Of a stretch of 64,000 nt of DNA, positions 40,815-51,276 are shown in pieces. Below the pieces are notes generated by a model. That model was not told where the DNA came from, made no database searches, and worked only from the letters and a program-made list of their open reading frames with translations. Each line of letters begins with the position of its first letter. Within the stretch, counting starts at the first letter, position 1. The position numbers and the translations under genes are program-made. The DNA is taken from NCBI GenBank assembly GCA_022747635.1, contig JAKTNV010000023.1, positions 7,431,348 to 7,495,347 of the forward strand. Direction: 5' to 3'. The stretch is from Hetaerina americana. Its lineage: Eukaryota; Arthropoda; Insecta; Odonata; Calopterygidae.

Positions 40815-41505
40815 GGGCAAAGAGGCTTTAACAAGGAGAAGGGAGTTGATGAGAGGGACGTTGAGTAAGGATATTAAGAAAAATTCCAAAGAAACAGCGG
40901 GAGATGCCGCAACAGTAACTTTTAACGGAGTCATCCGCTAATGTGCATTTCAATGCAACAATTTCAGAGTGTAAAAATCATTCGCCATTTTTACACTCTG
41001 AAATTGTTGCATATTAAGAAAAGACTCGTAAAAACTTGGATATGGAGCGTAGCTATGTACGGCGCGGAATCGTGGTCATTGAAGCAGGAGGATAGACGTA
41101 GATTGGAGGCTTTTGAAATGTGGGTGTTGAGAAGAATGGAGAAGGTGAAATGGACATAGAAGAAAACAAATATGGAAGTACTTGGTATGGTGGGCGAGGA
41201 GAGGGGTTTGTTGGGAGAAATCCTTTGGAGGCAGGAAAAGTGGATGAAGGGGGTATTGGCCGGCAGTGGGATGTTGAAGACTGTAATAGAGGGGAGAATG
41301 TTAGGCAAACGAGGAAAGGGAAGGAACTGGATGGGGATGTTGGACGGGGTGAAGGAAGGAAGAAAGTACTCAGAGATGAAGAGGGATCTGATGTAGAGTA
41401 GGATGTTGGATTTTGTGTTTTGTTAGGAGTCACAAAATCTTTTATGTAGTAGCTGTGTCCATCCAAAAACCTACCTTAACCGGTAGATTACCTAATAAAT
41501 AAATA
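40815..41505 (+). mobile_element. RTE-like 3' end with a hairpin element inside
   Basis: MGKEALTRRRELMRGTLSKD is interrupted at 40883-41010 and resumes with KRLVKTWIWSVAMYGAESWS, LKQEDRRRLEAFEMWVLRRM and a degraded end. The 3' UTR finishes with tgtccatccaaaaacctacc, the hairpin CTACC/GGTAG and an (AATA)n tail at 41490-41505. A stop (WT*KKT) near 41158 breaks the frame. Confidence 0.85.
40883..41010 (+). mobile_element. 128-bp two-hairpin element, copy 1, with 12-bp target duplication
   Basis: The duplication atattaagaaaa lies at 40871-40882 and 41011-41022 within the RTE. The insert starts attccaaa, has a first small stem around gcgggagatgccgc, and ends in a perfect hairpin with 24-bp arms (40955-40978 and 40987-41010) whose loop reads cattcgcc. 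A relative lies at 56622. Confidence 0.92.
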
Positions 41506-41825
41506 AATCTAAAAGTAAACCAATGCTCCTTTTAACATCGAACGATTCCTCTAGACTTATTTTTCGGTATAGAATACACAAAATACACAAAATCTGTGCC
41601 ATGAATTTAATTTTTCGTTATGAGTTGCGAACTACTAATTGGGTTACCGAGACAAATTGAAATGTATTAGCAGGTGGTAGATTGTTATTTAGTTTATCGT
41701 GGATTGTTTGCACATCACAGAAGGACGAGGCTAACGATAAAAAATATGAAATAATACATAACTCTATTACAGCTAAATCGTTAGCGAGAAAAATATGTCG
41801 CTAGGCGTTCATAGAATTTGAAATA
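41506..41825. other. Short unique spacer
   Basis: Nothing recognised. Confidence 0.4.
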
Positions 41826-42068
41826 AGATTGGGTCAATATTCGGACCAATCAAAGACCATTTTGGTCATATGTACGGGAGGTTCAGGCAAACAAGTTGGC
41901 ATTGCCATCCTTAGATAATAACCGGGAAAAACTTAACACCAGTTTAGAGAAAGCTAAAACAGTAAACCAGTACTTTCTAAGTGTTTTATTAATCATTAAC
42001 AGGAACAACGCGAGTCATCACCCGATTGCTCTTATGAGCCCATGCCTGAAATTGGAATATCTTCCCTT
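41826..42068 (+). pseudogene. CR1-D linker fragment
   Basis: The open stretch NNREKLNTSLEKAKTVNQYF then NNASHHPIALMSPCLKLEYL matches the CR1-D segment at 29.5-29.3 kb. It is cut by a CR1-A tail at 42069. Confidence 0.7.
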
Positions 42069-42245
42069 CCACATCTACATCTACTTAATGCCCCGCAAGC
42101 CGCCGGATGGGCGTTTGGCGGGGGTGTTAGGACACCACCCGTTATTAAGAAAAAACCGTATGTAAAATCCACAAATTTATACAGTCCACAAACAAACATG
42201 GTGTTCATATGTGCATTTATGCAAAAAACCAAACTCCCAACACAA
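42069..42245 (-). mobile_element. CR1-A' tail and short 3' UTR piece
   Basis: The tail hairpin (42091-42128) and about 100 bases of UTR are of the subtype seen at 21.9 kb. It is followed by the tail of the next element in the same orientation. Confidence 0.75.
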
Positions 42246-42439
42246 TTCTACATCTACATGTACTTAATACACCGCAAACCGCCGCAAGGGCGTGTGGCGG
42301 GGGGTGTAAGGACACCACCCGTAATTTAGAAAAGAAAAAAAAAACCGCATTCAAGAACCACAAATTCATGCATCCACAAAAAAATCATGGCATACATTCA
42401 TGCAAGAACACTTACACCCCACACACATGCAAACACTCA

Positions 42440-43168
42440 TAGTCCGATAAAATTTGCCTTGTTGTATAGGTATATTTTACGCTTTTCTTTGTTTATTTTG
42501 ACGAACTTAGTTTTAAACTCTACAAGAATAGCCTTATGGTCACTGATTCCGTCCAATATTTCAATGTTAGTAATGATTTCGTGCGTAGAAGTCGCAAAGA
42601 TATCTAGTATGCTTTGGCCCCGGGTTGGTGATTTAACAATTTGTTCTAAGGAGTGTTTTTTGAATATATGAAGGAGTTCCTCACATGAATCTCTGTTTTT
42701 GGCAGATTTTCCTACGCATTAGTTGTCCCAGTCAATTGACGGCAGATTTGTATCACCAGCCAGTATAGTAATACCGTTGCTGTGTCTGCTGCTGAGAGTG
42801 GATATTTGTTCGTCGCGCTTGTGTAGGACATCTGTGTTAGAATCTAAGGGTTTATAAAATGAACGCACGAATAAGCTTCGGCCATAGAAGTCCTTAATGT
42901 TGCACCAAACGCTTTCAATTTCATCTACGTCGCATTCATATCGTTGGCTACTAAGACGTGACTTTACTGCAATGAATACTCCCCCACTCAATCTATTAGA
43001 CTTGTCCCTTCTGTAAATTGTGAAACCGTTTGGAAAAACCTCATTGTTTGCCTTATCTCTCGTGAGCCAACTTTCCGTTCCAAGTACTATGTCTGCGTTT
43101 GTACTGACAAAAATATGTTCAATATCCAATATTTTGTTTCTAATGCTACGGCAGTTAAATGTTATCAT
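42440..43168 (-). pseudogene. CR1-A endonuclease domain, RT lost
   Basis: The start MITFNCRSIRNKILDIEHIF is intact, followed by NADIVLGTESWLTRDKANNE (catalytic Glu block), YRRDKSNRLSGGVFIAVKSR and ITILAGDTNLPSIDWDN (catalytic Asp/Asn block). A stop at 42719 interrupts it. The remaining part to SDHKAILVEFKTKFV is readable to about 42470. This is an apurinic-type endonuclease domain, which nicks target DNA to prime reverse transcription. With RT deleted and a stop present the copy is non-autonomous. Confidence 0.82.
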
Positions 43169-43356
43169 TTAAATTTGGCCAAATACTCTTTGTTTTTCGG
43201 TTTTATGTACGCAAACAAAACTCTTTGAGACGATTCGTGGTTAACAGAGACAAAAGAATTACATTCACTCGCATTGCTATCTTTTATGTTTTTAGAGGCA
43301 CCAATTTTATTAAATTTACGTGGGTTATATGTTGTTTTAACGTAAGTGTTTGTTTG

Positions 43357-44460
43357 TTAAATTCTTTTGGGGATTTGAGAGGCATATCCTGATCTGAAGT
43401 GACAAAGAGCGCTGGATTCTACTTTATTTATCCCAATATGTGACCTACGCTCTTGCCTACCAGCTATGCTAAACCCTCGAAACGTGTTCGTATACCCTTC
43501 GCGCACCAACTGCGATGCCTCGGCAGTATAATGGACCCCGGAGCAATTAAGGGGTACCCGACGCAATGAGAGGACAGGCCTCAGATTAACGAAGTCCGCT
43601 TCGATTTCCCGGCAATATCCCAGCAAACTCTGATTTAAACCCTCAATTCGGCTCCAAACGAGCCTTCCGCGGTCTATACGCGGCACAATACCTCATATAC
43701 TTAATTAAATTGGGACCTTTAACTCTGCCTCAACTCGTTTCACCTCCGAGTGCATCTCCTTATTTGTCTTCAGATCCACGTTCCGAGGCGTCGTTTGTCC
43801 CGACATGAGCCACAATGTGTAGCTTGGAGCAGCTCGTATTACCGATGGCCGCCTTCACCGCAAGCGCCGCCTGGTATACACCAGGACGACAAGAATCCAA
43901 CACCTCCCTCCTGTTGGACTCTGCGGCTCAGCGGATTCATTATACGCCGGACAAAGGAACTGCCTAATATAACGGTTCCCCTTCCCGACCGCTGATGCCT
44001 TACCCTAGGCAGTGCCCTCGGAGTAGGGGTAGGGACTGCAGGTACGGTGGTGCTGTCATCCGACAGCACCTGGCACCTGCTAGAGACGGGGATGGTATCT
44101 GCCTCCGCAGAGTCCAATCCTCGCCGCAGCGTTACCTTCCCCTTGCCCCGAGAGACGACCCTTCAATCGTCCGAACTACGGACGTGAGACATTCCCTCGT
44201 TGAGAGATGGGACACGGGGTAGGTCTCTAATCACCCAGCCACGTGTGGCGTTCGGACGAATCCGTGCACCCCTATGGGCGTGGTGGGTTTTCGTATTCTC
44301 ACCCTGAGCACCATCTCTCCTGAGGGGAGCCCTCCCCTCAGAGGGGAGCCCTCCCGCCGGCGATCTCCGATCGAAGCTCCCGCACCATTCTCTCCAGCAT
44401 GACGATACGGGCCCTTAAAGCCGCGCATTCGCCAGTGCCTTCGAGCATGGCAGCAGGGGG
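43357..44460 (-). pseudogene. CR1-A ORF1 (esterase type), frameshifted
   Basis: Second copy of the ORF1 described at 3627-4622. Readable blocks are DTIPVSSRCQVLSDDSTTVP (44090), VILGSSFVRRIMNPLSRRVQ (43970, containing the block I Ser), PRIDRGRLVWSRIEGLNQSL (43680) and SGVHYTAEASQLV (43520). The VGTNDA block lies in a different frame near 43800. A 17-base tandem repeat (ctcctgaggggagccctccc then ctcagaggggagccctccc) near 44320-44355 and several indels break it. It preserves the Ser block that the other copy has scrambled. Confidence 0.75.
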
Positions 44461-44935
44461 CCTAGATGTAGCCATCCATATTTAACTACCGAGTTCCCAA
44501 CAAAAGCTAACCTCTATACACTATGCTAAAATTTCTAAAAGGGGTTAGCTAAATTTAGCTCAATCAATAAGTTACGCTTTGGAATTGAATATGAAGCCTA
44601 GGCGGAAAAAACGATGCTTGAGTAAGGTCTGGTTTTCAGAGGACAAAACAAGTAAAAAAAGGAAAGCACTCATCGATAACCAATCAGAGTCGAAGGACAA
44701 AAACCACCACAATCCACTAAAATAAATTACTACTACCACACACTACGGTTAACAAACACACACAAAACGAAAACTATATAAACGAAGCAACGTTGACACT
44801 ACACTACACTTCACTAAAACCAAAAGCACCAAGAATTAAGCTGGCAGACAGGTAGTCTCTGGTGGGTCAAACCGGTTACCAGGAGCGCTCAGTAGGCAGG
44901 TCCGCTCAGGTTGAGGGCCAGAGAGAGAGAATGAC

Positions 44936-45117
44936 TTGCAACACACAGCCTACACTACACAACTACACACACAGCTACACACACAGCACTTGCAAACACA
45001 CAGCCTACCAACTAAGGCACACCTACAAATATACCCAAATATACCCCACGTACCCTTATAAAGAGGGGTTGACTCTTCCCATTATATTCATACGGCCGTA
45101 GTTACAGTTCGCTTAAA
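44936..45117. other. AC-rich spacer next to the CR1-A 5' end
   Basis: Repeated acacacagcctac/acacagc units; flank or extra 5' sequence. Ttataaag at 45056-45063 looks TATA-like but has no supported gene behind it. Confidence 0.4.
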
Positions 45118-46010
45118 ACAATATACCTGATATCTTTGCTTATGTTAATTTTGTTCTGACTTGTACATAAAATATGATTAATATTTGTAAAGTGACTTTG
45201 GTTTCTTACTATTATGATTTCTGACTGTTCGGGGAAAGAATGAGTATTTGTATCTATCTGTACTGGAATCAATCTCTCTTATTTCATCTTGGTGGTCTGA
45301 TCTACCTAAGTAGTGCGGGGTCATTATAATTCCTTCGGTATCACGGTTATACTCGTTTGTTCTGAACCTTTCTACATCTACATAATACCCCGCAAGCCAC
45401 CGCAAGGGCGTGTGGCGGGGGTGTTAGGTCACCAACCGTAAAAAGGAACAATACCACATGCAAAACAACAACGTGGAAAATTACACCCACAGCAGCGCAA
45501 ACCCTAATGCAACAATCCCTTCATCCAACACTCATGTAAACACATACCGCAAACCAACAAAAAACTGCACCCCAGGATGCAGCAAAAAAGCCATCCTACA
45601 ACACGCAAGCCAGGACACAACAAGCAAGAATGTGAAACACCACTACCACATGAACATCCATCACAAAACACTCTACCCCCAAAGTGTCTGTAAAAGGCAG
45701 GGAATGCGACCCAACGTTGCAGGTAGCAGGAAATTGACGAGGACGAGGGATTGAAAGGGAGGCTTAAAAACAGATGAGCAGAACACGAATGAGGTCATTC
45801 CGAAAGAATGGGTTATTGTAACAAAACACACAAGGTTAGTGGAAGAGCATTCATTTAAATAGAAAGTCTAAGCCTCGCTTGTTCTCTTTGTACTTCAAGT
45901 ATCTCCCAGCCTAAATACCCTAAGAGACGCGTCACACTTGTGTTCTTATCATAACAATTTGTAACGAAACTAGCGGATTTTCTCTGGACTTCATCTAATT
46001 CTTTTGATTC
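45118..46010 (-). mobile_element. CR1-A 3' region split by CR1-B
   Basis: 3' UTR and C-terminal block (45118-45370), then CR1-B, then the rest of the C-terminal block (45863-46010: NCYDKNTSVTRLLGYLGWEI). It has no tail at its 3' end and changes to CR1-D of opposite strand near 46015. Confidence 0.72.
45371..45862 (-). mobile_element. CR1-B 3' UTR and tail inserted in CR1-A
   Basis: The tail hairpin lies at 45386-45425 and the B UTR extends to 45862. CR1-A coding stops at gaacctttct and resumes at aaagtctaagcc on the other side. No clear duplication. Confidence 0.85.
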
Positions 46011-46019
46011 CTTGTAATC

Positions 46020-47735
46020 GAACGACAACTTGAAGACAACAGTCCGAACAAATCGCAAGGCCCTGATCGAATGCCTGCTCATGTTTACCAAACGATGGCC
46101 TCAGAAATAGGTCCTTTCCTGAAAATAATATTTCATAAATCCCTAAATGATCGCGCAGTGCACAAATCCTGGAGAATAGCCAATGCGACTCCAATATTTA
46201 AAAAAGGCGATAGAGAAGATCCGAGTAATTATCGACTAATTTTTCTCACATCCATCTCATGCAAAATTTTAGAGCAAATAATTGTAATTTCAATCATGAA
46301 TTATGTAGATTATCTCAATTTCCTTAGAGAAAACAAATACGGTTTCCGAAAGGGTGGATCTTGCGAAACCCAACTAGCACTTATCGTTCATGATTTTTTC
46401 CTCTCGGTGGAAAATTACGTCCAGGTCGATGCTATATTTCTATATTTAAGAAAGGCATTCGACAAAGTCCCTCATAAAAAGTTGGGAAACCATGGGAATA
46501 ATAAATGTGTAATCGATTGGATTAAAACGTTTTGATAGGCCGCGAGGAAAGGGTCGTAATAGACGGGTTATTATAGGACGCAGTAAGCGTCCCACAGGGA
46601 AATGGTATTGGTCCGCCATTGTTTCTTTTACACATTAAATACATCGGGTCTCAGGTTTCCAGCAAACTTCGTCTGTTTCCTGATGATGCAGTGAGATATA
46701 GGTAAAATATACAGTCATGGAGGTAGAGTATCATTAGATAACGATCCAAATGCAATTTAAAAGTGGTGCGAGACACGGGACCTAGAATTAAATTTTAATA
46801 AACGTGTTCCGATAAATTTTTGGAGGAAAATTACTTCACCAGAAACCACATACACTCTACAGGGAGCCAAAATTACACCCGTGGAATCGGTAAATACTTG
46901 GATGTAAAGTTAACTACAGATATGTCATGGGGAAAACACATTCGTGAAATTTACGGAACAGCTAATAAATATTTAGGATTCATTAGAAGAATAATTGGGA
47001 ATTGTAATATAATTGTCAGGGTTCTCTGTTATTTCACGTTAGTTAGGCCCCACCGTGGGTATGCTGCAAGCGTATGGGATCCTCATGAAGGAGGCTTAAT
47101 ATTGGAACAAGATTGAGTGCAACGTAGAGCAGCTAGGTTTTTGAAACGTTGTTATCAACAATGTAGCAGTGTCACGACACTATTGAAAGAATTAGGATGA
47201 GAGCCACTTGTTGACGGTAGGTTTAAATCCAGGTTAAGTTTGCTGCGTACATTTGAGGCAGGTTACTTATCTGAGGATGTTAAGGACATATTACAGGCCC
47301 CCACTTACTATGGTAGATCAGATCACATACGTGAAATCAGGGAGATTTGTTGTGGGATTGATAGATAAAAAATGTCGCTTTTTCCTCGAACCGTTAGAGA
47401 TCGTATTGGCATGGCAGCAGTCGCGTAGGAGATAATTAGAATTGGTAGTGTATGTATTTGTTGATATCTTGCATGTTTCTTCGTGCATGTTATTCTTTTA
47501 CTTTAACCGACTCATCTTTTTAATGGTTCTACAGCATTATTTCAATGTATGTATCCTGTTATTAAATATTGTTGCATGGAAGTACTTTCTTTCGCGTGAT
47601 TAACATTTTTCTAGTGCAAGATCATACTAATATTTGCGTATAGTTTACATGATTGGGACTGTGCATGCATGGCTTGTGACTCAACCACACGCCCTTGCGG
47701 CGGAATTAGGGGTATTGTGTAGATGTAGATATATT
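46020..47735 (+). mobile_element. CR1-D element with RT, C-terminus, 3' UTR and tail
   Basis: A 5'-truncated copy that starts at the RT and ends in a third type of UTR followed by a shared but damaged tail (acacgcccttgcggcgg, 47691-47707, then tattgtgtagatgtagat). It shows that the tail is common to a further CR1 family. Confidence 0.8.
46071..47420 (+). pseudogene. CR1-D ORF2 RT and C-terminus, broken
   Basis: 46071-46535 is an open run: MPAHVYQTMASEIGPFLKII, WRIANATPIFKKGDREDPSN, SISCKILEQIIVISIMN, NKYGFRKGGSCETQLALIVH and VDAIFLYLRKAFDKVPHKKL (motif A, with Tyr where Asp is expected). After a frameshift, motif C at 46680 reads PDDAV instead of FADDT. Further on come YLDVKLTTDMSWGKHIREIY (46900), LVRPHRGYAASVWDPHE (47040), RRAARFLKRCYQQCSSVTTL (47125) and HIREIREI then MSLFPRTVRDR (47330-47400). 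The active-site changes and stops show that it is inactive. Confidence 0.8.
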
Positions 47736-47837
47736 TCTAAATTTTAAAACGGCTCTGGGCAAAGTTCCTCATAGGAAGTTGCTCCAAAAGCAATGGTGTC
47801 AAGCACAAATACTTCCGATAGGTATTATCAGAGGTAA

Positions 47838-47905
47838 GGTTTTTTTCCTGGGAAACCATAGCCGGCGCACGGAAAGGAGCTGGTCCCAACCTACCCCCTG
47901 CTTAT
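47838..47905 (+). repeat. SINE body fragment
   Basis: Cctgggaaaccatagccggc and the following ggaaaggagctgg match the 3' block of the SINE at 33.48-33.54 kb and the fragment at 48886-48945. Confidence 0.55.
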
Positions 47906-50290
47906 GTACACATACATATAGCACACACACACATGTGCACACAGCAATAAATTTTCCCATAGACGGAATTTCTCTTTCTGTCCACTGTACCCGACCTGGG
48001 GCGACTGTAAATGAAACCCACCGCGTCACTGGGAATGCAATGTCATCACCCTCAGATCTCGGAAGAACCGCCATGTATTCCAGGCTCCACTAGAAAGCGG
48101 CTTCCGGCACCTTAGCGGGTCGGTGCCTCGCATTTGCGGGTCGCTTCACAATCTAGCCCCTAAGACGACCCTTTGACATTCCAGATCGAGAATCCACCCG
48201 CCACCATGGAGACATTCGCTCCCTAGTTCCGACCCCGCCCTCCACCCCCTCCCCCCTTCTCCCGGGCACCCACCACGCGATATACACCCCTTCCGGAGCG
48301 AGAAACTTTCCATCCCGGCGCCCTCGGTGACGTTTCGATCCATATGCACATATTTATTTGGGGAAAGATTGGAAGGGGGAGATTGGTTGAATAATTCAAA
48401 TCTGGCGGTGACCCGGGAATTCCACCGCTGATTTTTCTGCCCATGGCACCCGCTCGGTCGTCACCCAACCTGTTGAATAATGTGTGGGACCTCAATGCCC
48501 GGCCCGCCACTTTCCTCCCCTGGATCTCTTGGGCTCCGCGCCCGGTCAGCCATTCGGGCCCATTCATCGAATCGTTACAAATAAGCAACTTGGTTGCGTT
48601 CCCCAGGGGCCTGGGGGTAGCAGAGCCATGGGCGCGTCAATCCGGATTGATTGGTGGGTGATCCGGAGGACAGGCGAGGGCGGAGAATACGTCCGCAGCG
48701 GCCCTCGATTTTTGGCGAAATTATTATCGTCCTCATTAAACGCGGAAACGCGGTCATCGATGGGCATTGCCCTGCATTCATTGGTCGGCGTGTTGTCCAT
48801 TGGGTCGAGGCCTCAAAATCCGAATGATCGCCCCCGCACACACTCCAATCTCCAACCAAACTTGACTATTTTGCGGGTTATATATATTTCCTGGGAAACC
48901 GCTGGCGGCACAGGGAAAGGAATTGGACTCCGTTCGCCACATCTAATCGTAAATTTCACGCGGCTGGTTGCGTGTTGTGAGCTGTAAACCCAGGGCCCCG
49001 TTTCTCTTGAAGTGGATTCAATCAAAAATCCCCGTGAATCAAGTTATAAATGTACAAAGCGTTCAACTTCACACTTTGTGCCATTTAGACGAGCACGCGT
49101 TGCACAATTTATTACCATCAAAGATCCCATAAGCGAATATACTTATAACCTTACTTGTAGCTTTGATAAATGGGGCCAAGCTATCACACTCGCCTCCCTG
49201 GTGATTGCCACGGATAAAGATATGCTATGGAAAGTAAAGTCAATATGTTTGGTACATTGCCACTAGAAGAGTCTCAGTGCAAAGTAGTATTCATTCCTGC
49301 TGACGTTTCTCTAACAAGAAATTTGATTAGCACGAAATATTTGATTTTCTCTCATTACAATTCGTCTTATGGGTCTCCACTGTGTTTACATGGGACATGG
49401 TTGATGAACAACAAGGAGAGTAAATCTTTAGACGTTATGATGTAAAAAAACCCGCTTGAAGAATGGACTGCGTCAAATCAATTTCAGTGCTGGGTGGCCA
49501 GGGATGATGACATCTTTATGGAACTTAGGCAGACTGAGGGAAGGAAGTGCGGAAACGGTTCTACAGGTCTCTTCCCGTGAATCCTTTATTCCATTACAAA
49601 TTGAATCCAAATTTTCCAGTATTAGGGCCGCCAGTTAATCGGAGGAACCGTTTATTTGGGGAAAATTTCGATGAAAAGAACTAAGCACAAAAATAGAGCT
49701 TCCTTCGACATACAGGAGTAGCATGTCGTTTTTTTGTTCCTTAGTACGAACTCGAGTTACATCCCGGGAGACGTGCACAAATATTTTTCACACATGCAAA
49801 CTGTTTTCGTATTCTTTGCCACTTATTACTACACTACCTCTATACACTTGAACTCAATTACGAGCCCCTAATCTTTTCTTCCTTAATTAACCACAATTAA
49901 TTGAGCAAATTCATGAATTTGAATCAGCGTTTAGTGGCTCATCAAAACCCCACTTTGTCTTTTTTATATAATTTGAACCCGAGGTACAGGGTTCGGTGGC
50001 ATAAGTTACTTCCCCCCTCCACCGCTATCACCTTCTACATTTTTCCCCACCCTTCCAACGCTTCCCCTCCAAACCCTTCCCTTCCGCATTCTCTCCCCAC
50101 CTTCCCCTTCCATCCATCGCTCCAGCCCTCGTATTCCCTACGGTTCTATCCCTCTCTTCTTTGATGAAGGTGGCTGCGACCATCGAAAATTCGGAAGTTA
50201 GTTAGTCTTTTATTTGTGTGTTTCTGTGTTTTTGTCAGTGTCCACTAGTACTAAATGTTATACATTATTATTCACGTCCGTAAGACTGTC
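47906..50290. other. Unique sequence with a GC-rich block (about 48090-48860) and a SINE fragment
   Basis: 48886-48945 repeats the SINE block (cctgggaaaccgctggcggc). Frames such as 48484-48987 lie in GC-rich DNA and read as no known protein. 50000-50160 is CT-rich. 50160-50206 has a weak hammerhead-like pattern. Confidence 0.4.
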
Positions 50291-50375
50291 AAAGAGTCTT
50301 ATATATATACACACACACATATGTAAAAATACATATATGCATATATGTATATATACATATATGTAAGTATGTATG

Positions 50376-50460
<85 letters not shown>
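50291..50460. repeat. (TA)n/(TACA)n microsatellite
   Basis: Alternating TA, TACATA and TATG units followed by pure TA runs. The RTE 3' end abuts it. Confidence 0.95.
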
Positions 50461-50471
<11 letters not shown>

Positions 50472-50628
50472 GGTAATCTACCGGTTAAGGTAGGTTTTTG
50501 GATGGACACAACTACCAAACAAACATTTTATTATTCCTAACAAAACAAAAAATCCATCATCCTACTCTATATCAGGTCCCTCTTCATCTCTGAGTACTTT
50601 CTTCCTCCCTTCATCCCGTCCAACGTCA

Positions 50629-51276
50629 CTATCCTGTTGCTTCCCTTTCCTCGTTTGCCTTCTCCCCTAAATTACAGTCTTCAACATCCCGCTGCCGGTC
50701 AATACCCCCTTCAGCCACATTTCCTGCCTCAATAGGATTGCTCCCAACAAACAAACCCCTCTCTTCGCCCACCATACCTAGTACTTCATTTGTTTTCTTC
50801 TCCGTCCATTTCACCTTCTCCATTCTTCTCCACACCCACATTTAAAAAGCCTCCAGTCTACGTCTATCCTCCTGCTTCAATGACCACGTTTCCGCACCGT
50901 ACATAGCTACACTCCATATCCAAGTCTTTACAGATCTTTTCTTAACATCCTTACCCCACGTCTCCGTCATCAACTCCCTCCTCCTTGTGAAAGCCTCTTT
51001 GCCTAGCGCAATTCTTCTCCTTTCGTCCCAAATACTTTGACCGTGTTGGTCCAAAACACTGCCGAGATACGTAAACTGTTCTACCTGCTCTAGTTTTTGC
51101 CCGCCTACTTTAATGTTAAGCTTAGCCTTTTTCTTTCTAGAAAATCGCATAACCTTTGTTTTATTAATATTGATTCTCATCCCATACCTGTCGCACTGAA
51201 TTTCCAATTCACTCAGCAATGCTTGAAGCCCCTTGGCTGACTGACAAGCTAAAGCTTGGTCATCCGATCCGGTCAA
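50629..51276 (-). pseudogene. RTE-like RT end and C-terminal region (after frameshift)
   Basis: 51276-50842 continues the polymerase in another frame. MTGSDDQALACQS stands where FADDQALVCQS is expected, so DD is kept but Phe-Ala is altered. Next are LLSELEIQCDRYGMRININK (motif D), YLGSVLDQHGQSIWD and YGAETWSLKQEDRRRLEAF, then a stop at 50842. The frame reopens 50841-50629 with MWVWRRMEKVKWTEKKTNEV, LGMVGEERGL and onward to the UTR. One frameshift near 51270 and one nonsense change near 50842 are the main lesions, so this copy decayed recently compared with others. Confidence 0.87.

Larger units (their letters stand above)
42246..44935 (-). mobile_element. CR1-A element with intact 5' end but RT deleted
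   Basis: The minus strand from 44935 reads 5' UTR, ORF1 (about 44460-43460), endonuclease (43168-42440), then a direct jump at about 42440 into the 3' UTR and tail (42246-42320). The whole RT and C-terminal block are missing. Its 5' end coincides with that of the copy ending at 5078. Confidence 0.85.

Noticed and set aside
46676..46692. Hammerhead core CTGATGA
   Set aside because: It is the coding DNA of the decayed RT motif C in CR1-D and has no GAAA or stems.
48484..48987. 167-codon plus-strand frame
   Set aside because: Its last part runs into a SINE fragment and the rest is GC-rich without known domains.
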